From contig JALDNG010002590.1 of NCBI GenBank assembly GCA_024349245.1, forward strand, positions 49,215 through 113,214: DNA of 64,000 nt, written 5' to 3'. Of the stretch, positions 1-11,170 are shown piece by piece; position 1 is the stretch's first letter; each line of letters starts with the position of its first letter. Origin of the DNA: Neodontobutis hainanensis. Taxonomy: Eukaryota; Chordata; Actinopteri; Gobiiformes; Odontobutidae. Position numbers and translations under genes: made by a program. The notes below the pieces were generated by a model. That model did no database searches. It saw only the letters and a list, made by a program, of their open reading frames with translations, and was not told the DNA's origin.

Positions 1-26
1 TGTGATATATTTGTCTCGTTTCTCAG

Positions 27-1331
27 AGACTCAAGTGTCCTGTGTTTTCAACGAGCTGTGTCCTGCCCTGCAGCTTTCAGAGCGACAGAGACGTTTTCTT
101 CCAGTGGTTTAAGACTCCTTCAGATCTTCCAGTCCACAGCTACTACCCGGTCAGGACCAGGTCTCATTCCAGGACCAGATCTTTAAAGACCGGACCTCTC
201 TGTTTGTGGATCAGATCTCCAGAGGAAACGCCTCACTGCTGCTCAGAGGCGTGAAGCTCCAGGATGAAGGCACATACAGGTGTCACCTGAGCACATCCAG
301 TGACATCAAAGAGACGTACATCAACCTGAAGGTGTTTGGTGAGAAAACAGTCATTAAACAGAAAGCATGTGTTTCTCTTGAACTGAGTCCTGTGATCTTA
401 TCTGTGAACTCTTTTGTTGCAGCTTCTGTTAGTTTTGTGAACATAGAGCAGAGAGGAGATGAACTGATCTGCAGCTCCAAAGATATTTACCCAAAACCTG
501 ATGTGAGCTGGTCTCTGAGGCCTCCACCTCCTGATGTTGAGCCCAAAACATCAGTCAGTGTCTCAGAGAAGGGTCTTTACTCCATCTTCAGCTCTGTCAC
601 ACTTTCACACAAGCCTCCAGAGGAACACAGCTGTAACATCAGCACTGAGCACAGCTGGAGCAGCGCCACCTACAGGCTGCAGCGTGAGTACTAACATTAG
701 TTCAGTCAAAACAGTGAACTTACATTTACTCCAGAAAAAAGTGAATAGTTAAATCTAAAGTGAGACTTTTAGAGACAGAGTTAGATAACTGTGGCTCTAC
801 TGAACATTTATTCATTCTTTATACTCTTATATATTTTATTTATTTAGTCTTTTTTCTTTTAGTTCAGTTTATTTCAGGAAATGAGTCCACAGTCTCCTGC
901 TCTGCCTCCAACGCTTCAATAAAGAGCCTCATCTGGAAATTCAACCAGACTCAGACCATATTAACCCAGACTGGGACCAACAGAGTTTATAATGAATCCT
1001 GGAGACAGTGGAGGAGGTCTCAGAGTCCGGCCTGACTTTAAAGAACCTGGACTCAGGTCATCAGGGAGTCTACAGCTGTGTCCTCAGCTCTGACAGAGAC
1101 ACTCTCATCAGCAGAACACACCTGAAGACACAACCTGAGACAGAGTCAGGTAAAGTCAGTCTGAGTCAGAGCTGTTCACATCATTATTGAACAAATGGAC
1201 TCAATAATAATTCTGTTTCTGTTACAGACAGGAAGCGTCTCTATAAATGTCTGGTGTTGTTTCTTCTGTTGGTGACAGTAGCTCTTCTGATCTGGAGCTG
1301 CTGTTGGAGAAAACAGAGTCAAGCGCAATGT
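27..1331 (+). pseudogene. Gene A: B7/HHLA2-like V-C-V Ig receptor, 5' partial, frame-broken
   Basis: A cell-surface Ig-superfamily receptor or ligand of the B7/HHLA2-like kind by domain order. Exons seen: IgV 27-338 (after TTTCTCAG, donor GTGAGA), IgC 423-683, third Ig 863-1149, transmembrane about 1228-1331. The leader exon lies outside the window. The IgV exon has the B and F strand cysteines (CVLPCSF; DEGTYRCHL) and the conserved block DRTSLFVDQISRGNASLLL, but is broken twice: two bases missing near 55 and one near 150 relative to the other copies. The third Ig exon has lost four bases (TTTG) near 1006. The membrane span reads KCLVLFLLLVTVALLIWSCC. Ig exons are phase 1-1 as in the other copies. 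It is the counterpart of A' at 24,078. Known of the family: B7-like proteins modulate T cells. That this copy makes no full protein is inferred from the frame breaks, unless these are sequencing errors. Confidence 0.7.
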
Positions 1332-1473
1332 GTGAGCATATATTTATATATACTTGAACTACTTCATGAATGTTTTATACGTTTTATTAACATATGTAAA
1401 TACACAAACTTTAGAAATGAAAGAACTATTATGACTTCCACTCGACAAATCAGGAGCTGAGTTTTATAGATTA

Positions 1474-1703
1474 TACCAGGAATAAACCAGGTCTAAACCA
1501 GGTCTAAACCAGGAATAAACCAGGTCTAAACCAGGAATAAACCAGGACTAAACCAGGACTAAACCAGGACTAAACCAGGACTAAACCAGGACTAAACCAG
1601 GACTAAACCAGGAATAAACCAGGTCTAAACCAGGACTAAACCAGGACTAAACCAGGTCTAAACCAGGTCTAAACCAGGTCTAAACCAGGACTAAACCAGG
1701 TCT
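1474..1703 (+). repeat. Minisatellite, ~11-12 bp unit (AAACCAGGTCTA type)
   Basis: Tandem units alternate between AAACCAGGTCTA, AAACCAGGACTA and AAACCAGGAATA. The array ends two bases from the stop codon of the reverse-strand coiled-coil gene. Its reverse complement forms the large array at 3,755-4,830, so the two face each other across the gene. The second duplication copy has a longer version at 25,886-26,256. Confidence 0.9.
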
Positions 1704-3397
1704 TTAAGTAGGTTCCTGCCTTTGACTGTTTTCGTGCAGATCACAGATCATAATCATAAACCTAAGGATCCAGCTCAAAATATCGCTCTCTGTCCAAAAT
1801 CTGTCATTGCTCTGAGTATTCTGCTGTGATGACATTGTCTCTGTCTCTTCTGTAGTTCTTTGGTCCTGACTCTCCGGCTGGCTCGATAGAACTTTGTCCA
1901 GTTCAGCATGACCTCCGTGTGCTTCATCGTTAAGGCTTAAATCTCTTGGTAAGGGAACATTCATTGTCTCTTGAGCCTGTGTCAGACTGCGTTCGAAGTC
2001 GTCCAGTATAGAGACCAGATCGGTAACCTCCCAGACATTTCTAGCAATGTCTCTCGTTGTCCTCGTTCTATTCATCCTTGTTGTATTCATCTGCCTTTGG
2101 TCCTGAGCAGAGATATCACTCTCCGGCTGGCTCAGACTTCCCTCCTGGTTTGTTCTGACCTCGTCCAGGCCAGTATTCTTCTGTTGAGTAAAGGTTCTAA
2201 TTTGATCTTGGAGGTCTCTATTTAGATTTTGCAGAGTTATCACCTCGTCACAAATGATTTTATTCTGGGCTTTAAAACTATCCTCCATTTGTTTCTGTTC
2301 AGCGCTGTTCTCAGCCTTGAAATCGTCAGACGATGGTATATTCGAATTACTTCCAGATTCTGAACCTCGTTTATGCCTTTCTGTTTGCGCAAAGTCTCTT
2401 TCATCTCATTTATCTCTTTATTCTTCATCGTGATAACTTTTGTTGTTCCAGCTGAATTTTCTCAAGGCTCTCTAGCTTTTCTTCGTGCTGCGTTTTTGTC
2501 TCTGTGAGTTTTTCTCGAGGGCAGTGATGACCCCTGTCAGAGAGTTCACTGTCTCGACCCGTTCAGCATGACCTCCGTGTGCTTCATTGTTAAGGCTTAA
2601 ATCTCTTGGTAAGGAAACATTCATTGTCTCTTGAGCCTGTGTCCGACTGCGTTCGAAGTCGTCCGGTGCAGAGACCAGATCGGTAACCTCCCAGACATTT
2701 CTAGCAATATCTCTCGTTGTCCTCGTTCTATTCATCCTTGTTGTATTCATCTGCCTTTGGTCCTGAGCAGAGATATCACTCTCCGGCTGGCTCAGACTTC
2801 CCTCCTGGTTTGTTCTGACCTCGTCCAGGCCAGTATTCTTCTGTTGAGTAAAGGTTCCCATTTCTTTTTGGAGGTCTATTAGTTTATTGTGCAGAGTTAA
2901 CATCTCGTCACAAATGATTTTCTGGACTTTAAAAGTATCCTCCATTTTACTGAAGCGATGTTCCTGTTCAGCGCTTTTCTCAAACTGAACGAGCAACCTT
3001 TCCTGGACTTTGTGCAGCTGATTGTGTAATTTAATTATTTCCATATTCTGAAACTCGTTTATGTCTTTCTGTTTGCGCAAAGTCTCTTTCATCTCATTTA
3101 TCTCTTCATTCTTCATCGTGATAACTTTTGTTGTTCCAGCTGAATTTTCTCAAGGCTCTCTAGCTTTTCTTTGTGCTGCGTTTTTGTCTCGGTGAGTTTT
3201 TTCTCGAGACGAGTGACGACCCCCGTCAGAGAGTTCACTTTCTCGAGCAGTTCAGTATGGCCTCTGTGTGCTTCATCGTTAAGGCTTAAATCTCTTGGTA
3301 AGGAAACATTCATTGTCTCTTGAGCCGATATCTGACTGGAGTCGTCCGGTTCACCGGCCACATCATAAGACCCAAACATCCCTCCAATAATATCCAC
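1704..3397 (-). pseudogene. Repeat-built coiled-coil protein gene, copy 1 (frame-broken)
   Basis: Not recognised as a named family. Read on the minus strand, it begins near 3,397 (first ATG about six codons in, at MFGSYDVAGEPDD) and ends at 1,704. It is built of three diverged repeats of roughly 660-690 bp, each starting with a block like ETMNVSLPRDLSLN, then a heptad-rich coiled coil (VNSLTGVVTRLEKKL; EEINEMKETLRKQKDIN), then a polar stretch (LDEVRTNQEGSLSQPE; RTTRDIARNVWEV). No signal peptide or membrane segment is seen. Against copy 2 this copy is interrupted near 3,125 and 2,448, each time by one T fewer in the same ATAACTTTTG run, and near 2,510 by a shortened T run. A third break near 2,320 is shared by both copies. 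It may be a decaying gene, a live gene with consensus errors, or the coding part of an unnamed mobile element. Confidence 0.55.
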
Positions 3398-3499
3398 CTT
3401 CCTGTTCTTACTTAAAAGTGCTAGATGAATAAATGTAAATGTAAGAATATAATCTTATTTAATGCGTCTCCTTCACTGTGTGTTTCTCCTGTAGCAGCT

Positions 3500-3565
3500 G
3501 TGTCTGTCTGTCTGTCTGTTTCAAAGTGTAAGGCCTCTATAGATAAACCTGCCGATGACATCACA
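3500..3565 (-). promoter_or_regulatory. Possible promoter of the coiled-coil gene (CRE-like and TATA-like motifs)
   Basis: On the minus strand a CRE-like TGATGTCA (plus-strand 3,556-3,563) lies about 15 bases upstream of TCTATAGA (3,536-3,543), some 140-150 bases ahead of the reading frame. The same arrangement is kept in copy 2 near 28,095-28,125. Motif matches only; function is inferred. Confidence 0.3.
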
Positions 3566-3754
3566 CGATCACGGAACTTCATGTGACCTTTAGGCCCCTC
3601 CCACTCACTGAATCTCCATGGAGACGGTGCATTACATGGATTCTATTGACAGTGCAGGAGACAGGATTTGTTGGTTGTCATGATTTAAAAAACTTGATTT
3701 TATAGAAATCATAGGGCTTTGTTGTCAAAATGAATTAATCAGTCTCAATAGATT

Positions 3755-4945
3755 TAGATTTAGACCTGGTTTAGACCTGGTTTAGTCCTGATGTAGACCT
3801 GGTTTAGACCTGGTTTAGACCTGATTTAGATCCTGGTTTAGATCTGGTTTAGACCTGGTTTAGACCTGGTTTAGACCTGGTTTAGACCTGATTTAGACCT
3901 GGTTTAGACCTGGTTTAGACCTGGTTTAGACCTGGTTTAGATCCTGGTTTAGATCTGGTTTAGACCTGGTTTAGACCTGGTTTAGACCTGGTTTAGACCT
4001 GATTTAGACCTGATTTAGACCTGATTTAGATCCTGGTTTAGATCTGGTTTAGACCTGGTTTAGACCTGGTTTAGACCTGGTTTAGACCTGATTTAGACCT
4101 GGTTTAGACCTGGTTTAGACCTGGTTTAGACCTGGTTTAGATCCTGGTTTAGATCTGGTTTAGACCTGGTTTAGACCTGGTTTAGACCTGGTTTAGACCT
4201 GATTTAGACCTGGTTTAGACCTGATTTAGACCTGGTTTAGATCCTGGTTTAGATCTGGTTTAGATCTGGTTTAGACCTGGTTTAGACCTGGTTTAGACCT
4301 GATTTAGACCTGGTTTAGACCTGGTTTAGACCTGGTTTAGACCTGATTTAGATCCTGGTTTAGATCTGGTTTAGACCTGGTTTAGACCTGGTTTAGACCT
4401 GATTTAGACCTGGTTTAGACCTGGTTTAGTCCTGGTTTAGACCTGGTTTAGACCTGGTTTAGTCCTGATTTAGACCTGTTTTAGACCTGGTTTAGGCCTG
4501 TTTTAGACCTGGTTTAGATCTGGTTTAGACCTGGTTTAGACCTGTTTTAGTCCTGCTTTAAAACTATTTTAGACCTGGTTTAGTCCTGGTTTAGACCTGA
4601 TTTAGACCTGGTTTAGTCCTGGTTTAGACCTGATTTAGACCTGGTTTAGACCTGGTTTAGACCAGTTTTAGTCCTGCTTTAAACCTGTTTTAGACCTGGT
4701 TTAGACCTGGTTTAGACCTGGTTTAGTCCTGGTTTAGATCTGGTTTAGACCTGGTTTGGACCTGGTTTAGTCCTGGTTTAGACACGGTTTAGACCCGATT
4801 TAGACCGGTTTAGACCTGGTTTAGACTGGTCAGGTCTAAATCAAGTCTAAACCAGGACTAAACCAGGTCTAAACAAGGTCTAAAACAGGTCTAAACCAGG
4901 CCTAAATCAAGTCTAAACCAGGACTAAACCAGGTCTAAACAAGGT
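3755..4945 (-). repeat. Large minisatellite array (TTTAGACCTGGT), inverting at its right end
   Basis: About ninety 11-13 bp units of the TTTAGACCTGGT type run to about 4,830; there the orientation flips and a short array of the complementary form (CAGGTCTAAA...) runs to 4,945. The flip point is a head-to-head junction that could extrude a hairpin. A higher-order pattern is visible: the variant GATCCTGGTTTAGATCTGG recurs at regular spacing. Confidence 0.9.
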
Positions 4946-7900
4946 CTATGGTTTCTGACCTGGTTTTTGACACTGTCTAATATTCTCCTCAATTGAATTT
5001 GGCAACAGTAATAGATTTGTTCTGTATTTTTTCTGACTCATGCTACCTTTTCTGTTTTACATATTCTGACTGAGACGAAGAGAGCAGTCGACTCCTGAAA
5101 AGACCTAAGGTTATCTTCATCTAAAGTAAACCTGACTGTAGTGAGTACAAAGATCTAGTGAGTATATGATCTGAGTCTGATCAAACTACGAGGATGTGAG
5201 TTAGACTCCATCAGTGGTACAAATGTAGTATTTAGGAAAAACAAAATTAGTAAAGAAATTTATAATTTGTCAATCTGAGATAGAATAAAAGTTAAGAAAG
5301 AAATGTAGGAAGATTGCTCCGTCTCCCTTCGAGGCTAAAACAAAAGCTTTGAAGCCCAAAGATGTAAATCAAATGTTGAGATTATTAGCAATAGCAGGTT
5401 ATAGCAGGTTGGGGACTGTAACTTTTCTCTATTAATAGCAACTTAAGAGGTCTGATAAAAACTGCAGACCAAAGTGGAGGTTCAATTAAAATAAAGAATT
5501 AAAGTGAATAAGGAGTTAAACAGAGCATTTTCTGTGTTAAAAGAAAGCATGAGAATAATCTAGCTTTAGGAAGTCCTGATAATAAAATGTTCCATTCGTA
5601 GCAGAGAGAAAGGGTTACTCATCAGCAGTGATGAAGCAAGAAACTGTAGAAGAATAAAGAACAATAGTTTAATGCAGCTAAAACCACACTGATATTAAGG
5701 ACCTCTATTAGTTCTTGTACTAATAGATACATACAATTGTTTTGCAAAATACTAATCAATACTTTTTTTTGGATCCAAGGTTTCGGATCGTTTAACATTT
5801 TCACTTCCGTGTTTTGTCTTTGTGTTTTTTAAGTGTCACTATGTGTGTGTCATGACTTAACTCCTGTTGTCCGCTCAGTGTTGCTCCTGCTGTGGCCTGG
5901 GTCTGGGTCTCAAGCCTCCACACTTCGCTCTGTTCCTTGTCCCGCTGCAGACATGTCCCCCTCTGCACCTCCACCACCTCCACCTCTCACGGCCTCGCCC
6001 GCTCCGGTGACCAGAGGAATTCATGCATTTTCCTTGTGTTGCTTCAAAAGTGAACACACACGTTCAGCTTTAAACACACTATAGTTACAACTTTTCAAAC
6101 AGAATAATATTTCTATGAGTTGGGTTTATTTTTTATACTTTATTGTTTTATTTATTTTAATGAAAAAACTCTGTTATATCCAAAAGCTGTTACTTTCTGC
6201 TTTTCAAGCACTTTTTTAATTGTTATTTAGGTACAGTATGTTTTTGTGCTGCCTTTTCTTGAGACAAAAACAAAATTGTGATGCCAAAGTGTTTTGTCGA
6301 GACTAGAAGCACAAAATATAAAACTTGTAAAGGAGCCTAATGCTTTTTTTGGCAGTGCCAACAATGAGCGGAGCGACGTCTTTATAGAACAGATCTCGTG
6401 AGATCGGTCCAGACCTTAGGTGTCCATAGTTCACACAAATAACAAAACTAATCTAAAGTGTTACACCATCTAAAGATGTCTGTGAAGGTTTTCAGTTTTC
6501 AGGTCCTCATGAAGACAGGGTTAAAGCAAAAGTATCTGGACTCAGTTTTCAGGTGAAGATGTTTTGTCTCTAAAGAAAGCAGTGATGGTTCTGTTGGAGA
6601 AACTAAACAGCTTCACAAGAGGATTTATCGGCTCAGAAGTCTGCACCTCCACCTTTTGTCCAGAGAGGTGTGAGGGAAGCCTTTTTTGTTCAAATGGAAA
6701 AGCCCTCTCTGAACAGATTCATCTTGTATTTACGACAGTGTTCTGAAACCTAAACCAGAACACTCTAAAGCAACAACACCTGAATGAACAGTGTCACTAA
6801 CGACTCTCAGAGTCACACTGTCCTTTCAGAGTTGACTCTGAGACCAGAACAGGCTGGTCCAATCAGGTTTAGTTTCAGGGAAACTCCTCCCTCTAGAGGT
6901 AAAGCGCAGCTCTCTTTCAGTTGAATTGATGAAGTTTCTTGGAGAAGTCTTCACCTTGAAAACCTACTCCAGATGCCTTTGCTTTGACCCTTTTGTCAAG
7001 ATGACCTGGATGACCGAGAACCTCACAGAATGTGTTACTCTGCTTTTGTTTGAATCACTTCTGATTAAACAGTCTTCAGTGTTTTATCCGTTTTAAAGAG
7101 AAAGGCAGCCATATCCAGTTATTGTTGCTACTTTAAATCATTCTTTCTCTTCCATTTTAAACTCAAGCACTTATTTTTGGATTGTGTTTAAATACTATTT
7201 GTTTTATTATAAATATTAGTCTATGTAGGATCTAAAATGTAAAATCTCTAAGTTTATAAATAAAGAGGCCTTATTTAGCTTTAGCTCAGACGTTTAGTTC
7301 AGTGGTGTACGTAAAGTTTTACAAAGTCTAGGAACAGCTGCTGTAAAAGAACAATCATGTAAACTTTGACCTCTGACCTGAGGACCTCTGACAGACCACA
7401 GAGCTCTGCTGGTTTGATAAAGAGAAAAGAAAAACTGGTTTACTCCAACATAAAGTGCATTTTGACTGAGGAAGATGTTTCATAGACAGTGTTCAGTCCA
7501 GTTGAATCAAAGCTTTTCTGACCTCACTGCTGAGACACTGGGGCTGATTATAGGTCACTAGGACCAGGGCACACGCACCAGGAGAAACATGAGGCTCACA
7601 TCAGAATAAACTATCAGACAGTCTTCCAGAGTCGGGATTAGATCAGTCCATAATGAAATACTGCCTCTGTGAAAAAACTCTTCCTAAACTCTTTCTGAGC
7701 CATAATGACCTTTAAATAAAACTGCACACTTTCATTAGCTTCCTTCTCAAACACTGATGCACTTTATGTTGGAGTCTGTTGTCAGTCGGAAAATATTTCA
7801 CTGAAGGATAAAATGAGACTTGAACTTTCCTTTTCATAGTATTTAAAACAGTAAAGAACAGTAAGAGTATTTCTTATTTGCACTTTGGGTGGATTCTCAG

Positions 7901-8187
7901 ACTGAGTGGAAAAGTCTGTTTCAGTTTGACCTTTTATTCATAAAGCTCTGGAGAAAACTTGAACTGAAGATGTGTTTACTAAGACTCCAGTGTCTTCTGC
8001 TCAATCCTCAGTATTTATAATGTTTAATGTGTTTATTATATAAGTGCTTTATGCTCTGTGAATAATAATAATACCTGACTGGATTTATCTGTTACTGCAG
8101 ATGTATGTATTTGTTTTATAAATAAAAGAATAAAGTTTTGTTTATTGGATGTGTGTACTGTATATTCACCAGAATAAATCTTCCATC
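4946..8187. other. Non-coding duplicated stretch, copy 1
   Basis: No gene is supported. The sequence is nearly identical to 29,619-30,296 plus 32,182-34,730. It holds an uninterrupted target site (TCATCAGCAG, near 5,620) where copy 2 carries an L2 LINE. An inverted pair sharing ACTCCAACATAAAGTGCA lies near 7,441 and 7,750 and could be the ends of a small non-autonomous element. Confidence 0.6.
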
Positions 8188-8520
8188 AGATTAGATTAGA
8201 TTAGATACTTTATTGATCCAAAGGAAAATTCAGGTTTCCAGAGTTGCATTAATTACAAATAAGCACAACATGCACTTTAGTTTCATAAGAACAAACTACA
8301 GTAATAAATACAGCTTATGGTGATATAAAAGTGACATTAAATGCAGGTGTGAACTATTATTTTCATGTTAAGGAGCAGTTACAGATTTAAATGAACTGAA
8401 GAAAGTGTGCAACAGTCCCCCCAAACACACATGGGGCCAGGACTCCCCTGCAAAAGAGATTTGTAATCTCAGTGGGTCTTTCCTGGTTAAATAAAAAAAT
8501 AATAAATAAAATAAAATAAA
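8188..8520. repeat. Retroelement tail relics
   Basis: A TTAGATTAGATTAGATACTT stretch leading into TTTATTGATCC, and a second tail reading AATCTCAGTGGGTCTTTCCTG followed by an A/T-rich AAATAAAATA run, resemble 3' ends of common fish non-LTR elements. The copy-2 counterpart is near 34,738-35,075. The family is not determined. Confidence 0.45.
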
Positions 8521-8694
8521 AATCTACCCTAAGGTAATATTGTTTTCTCAACAGTTGTTGTTGGACTGGTTTGCTGTAAAAAAATTTGGTGTTGATATGT
8601 TTGATCTGTGTTTCACTTTCAGTTTTAAATAAAATTGGATCTAACCTAGTCTTTTTATAATTTACTCACAATAAAGTACATGGAACAATGGTAA

Positions 8695-8928
8695 ATGGCA
8701 TGCATTTATATAGCACTTCACCCTTCTCGAGCACCCAAAGCACTTTACATGGTGCTTTTACTCACCCCATTCACACACATCCACTCCTGGGGCAGACAGA
8801 GAGGGGGGGGGCTGCCACACAAACGGTGCTCAACCTTCTCCCACCACCAACACTTCCACAGTCACACACACTCATACACCAGAGCTACGGACACTGGAGG
8901 CAAGGTGGGTTAAGTGTCTTGCCCTAAA
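8695..8928 (-). repeat. MIR-like SINE with L2-type tail, copy 1
   Basis: Read on the minus strand it has the usual fish pattern: GGCAAGACACTTAA-like start, CTCTGGTGTATGAGTGTGTG, a CTGCCCCAGGAGTGG block, then AAAGTGCTTTGGG and TATATAAATGCATGC. The 41-bp array begins directly at its head. Counterparts: 35,240-35,473, and a plus-oriented member at 10,955-11,170. Confidence 0.6.
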
Positions 8929-10545
8929 TATGACTCTGTAGATATGAATAATTTCCACACTGTGTTGAATGTGACTCTGTAGATATGAATAATTTCTACA
9001 CTGTGTTAAATGTGACTCTGTAGATATGAATAATTTCCACACTGTGTTGAATGTGACTCTGTAGATATGAATCATTTCCACACTGTGTTGAATGTGACTC
9101 TGTAGATATGAATCATTTCCACACTGTGTTGAATGTGACTCTGTAGATATGAATCATTTCCACACTGTGTTGAATGTGACTCTGTAGATATAAATCATTT
9201 CCACACTGTGTTGAATGTGACTGTAGATATGAATCATTTCCACACTGTGTTGAATGTGACTCTGTAGATATGAATCATTTCCACACTGTGTTGAATGTGA
9301 CTCTGTAGATTTGAATCATTTCCACACTGTGTTGAATGTGACTCTGTAGATATGAATCATTTCCACACTGTGTTGAATGTGACTCTGTAGATATGAATCA
9401 TTTCCACACTGTGTTGAATGTGACTCTGTAGATATGAATCATTTCCACACTGTGTTGAATGTGACTCTGTAGATATGAATCATTTCCACACTGTGTTGAA
9501 TGTGACTCTGTAGATATGAATAATTTCCACACTGTGTTGAATGTGACTCTGTAGATATGAATAATTTCTACACTGTGTTAAATGTGACTCTGTAGATATG
9601 AATAATTTCCACACTGTGTTGAATGTGACTCTGTAGATATGAATAATTTCCACACTGTGTTGAATGTGACTCTGTAGATATGAATCATTTCCACACTGTG
9701 TTGAATGTGACTCTGTAGATATGAATCATTTCCACACTGTGTTGAATGTGACTCTGTAGATATAAATCATTTCCACACTGTGTTGAATGTGACTCTGTAG
9801 ATATGAATCATTTCCACACTGTGTTGAATGTGACTGTAGATATGAATCATTTCCACACTGTGTTGAATGTGACTCTGTAGATATGAATCATTTCCACACT
9901 GTGTTGAATGTGACTCTGTAGATTTGAATCATTTCCACACTGTGTTGAATGTGACTCTGTAGATATGAATCATTTCCACACTGTGTTGAATGTGACTCTG
10001 TAGATATGAATCATTTCCACACTGTGTTGAATGTGACTCTGTAGATATGAATCATTTCCACACTGTGTTGAATGTGACTCTGTAGATATGAATCATTTCC
10101 ACACTGTGTTGAATGTGACTCTGTAGATATGAATCATTTCCACACTGTGTTGAATGTGACTCTGTAGATATAAATCATTTCCACACTGTGTTGAATGTGA
10201 CTCTGTAGCTTTGAATAAGTTCCACACTGTGTTGAATGTGACTCGGTAGATATGAATAATTTCCACACTGTGTTGAATGTGACTCTGTAGATATGAATCA
10301 TTTCCACACTGTGTTGAATGTGACTCTGTAGATATGAATAATTTCTACACTGTGTTAAATGTGACTCTGTAGATATGAATAATTTCCACACTGTGTTGAA
10401 TGTGACTCTGTAGATATGAATCATTTCCACACTGTGTTGAATGTGACTCTGTAGATATGAATAATTTCCACACTGTGTTGAATGTGACTCTGTAGATATG
10501 AATAATTTCCACACTGTGTTGAATGTGACTCTGTAGATGTGAATT
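8929..10545. repeat. 41-bp minisatellite, copy 1 (about 39 units)
   Basis: The unit is TGACTCTGTAGATATGAATC plus ATTTCCACACTGTGTTGAATG, with an A/C variant at the 20th base and occasional shortened units. Some variants recur in blocks, as if segments of the array were themselves duplicated. It lies just upstream of leader exon 1 of gene B. Apparent reading frames here come from the repeat alone. Confidence 0.95.
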
Positions 10546-10599
10546 AAATGAACTATGAAGGACTCCAGCAGCTTCTGAGCTCAAAGAAATGATCAGGTG

Positions 10600-10798
10600 A
10601 GCTTTAATTCTAGCTTCAGGAGCTGCTGCAGAAGAAAGGGCCCAGACCAGAGCAAAAAGGGAAAAAAGAAATGAGATTTTCCACACACAACTGAAAAGGA
10701 TCTATACAAACTAGTTTTTGTCCAGTCCTCTTTTTTTGTATTACATCTGAGTCTTTTAAAACTGAACATTAACATTCAGAACAGAAACAGTGCAGAAC
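10600..10798 (+). promoter_or_regulatory. Conserved block upstream of leader exon 1 of gene B
   Basis: The stretch with GAGCAAAAAGGGAAAAAAG, TTTTTGTCCAGTCCTC and ACATTCAGAACAGAAAC is retained upstream of B' (37,560-37,760) and of C (46,130-46,270), although the surrounding sequence diverges, so it is the likeliest promoter/5' leader region. Copy 1 lacks about 140 bases that B' has just before the ATG. No clear TATA box is seen. Confidence 0.4.
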
Positions 10799-10954
10799 AT
10801 GTCTTCAGTCGAGGCAGTCACTCTTCTCTTTGTGCTTCTGTGGACGACTACAAAAGGAGAAGGTCAGTGGATTATATTTTTAAGAGAGTCTGTAAAGTTC
10901 AGTGAGTTAATGGAACCTTTACTGATTCACTTTAGACAGATTTAATAAGCTACA

Positions 10955-11170
10955 TTTGCTTAGAATGTGTAAAATTGCCTCCAGTGTCTGTAGCTCTGGT
11001 GTATGGATGTGTGTGACTGTGGAGGTGTGTTTGGTGGTGGTAGGAGAAGGTTGAGCACCCTTTGTTCTGTCTGCCCCAGGAGTGGATGTGTGAATGGGGG
11101 AGTGGAAGCACCATGTAAAGCGCTTTGGGAGCCCGAGAAGGGTGCAGGAAAGTGCCATATAAATGCATGC
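10955..11170 (+). repeat. MIR-like SINE in gene B leader intron
   Basis: Plus-oriented member of the family at 8,695: CTCCAGTGTCTGTAGCTCTGGTGTATGG, CTGCCCCAGGAGTGG, AAAGCGCTTTGGGAGCC, TGCCATATAAATGCATGC. It forms an inverted pair with 8,695-8,928 around the 41-bp array. It is absent from B', which lacks about 1.3 kb here. Confidence 0.6.

Noticed and set aside
5833..6084. Short Pro-rich frame conserved at 32,393-32,644
   Set aside because: Conserved only because the whole region is duplicated; silent and non-silent sites look alike and there are no splice or promoter signs.
6564..6746. 60-codon frame conserved at 33,096-33,278
   Set aside because: Same reason: recent duplication alone explains the identity; no family match recognised.
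10134..10686. Repetitive frames with ESHSTQCGNYSYLQ-like units
   Set aside because: Three times 41 bp is read in all frames; this is the 41-bp minisatellite, with no start context or homology.
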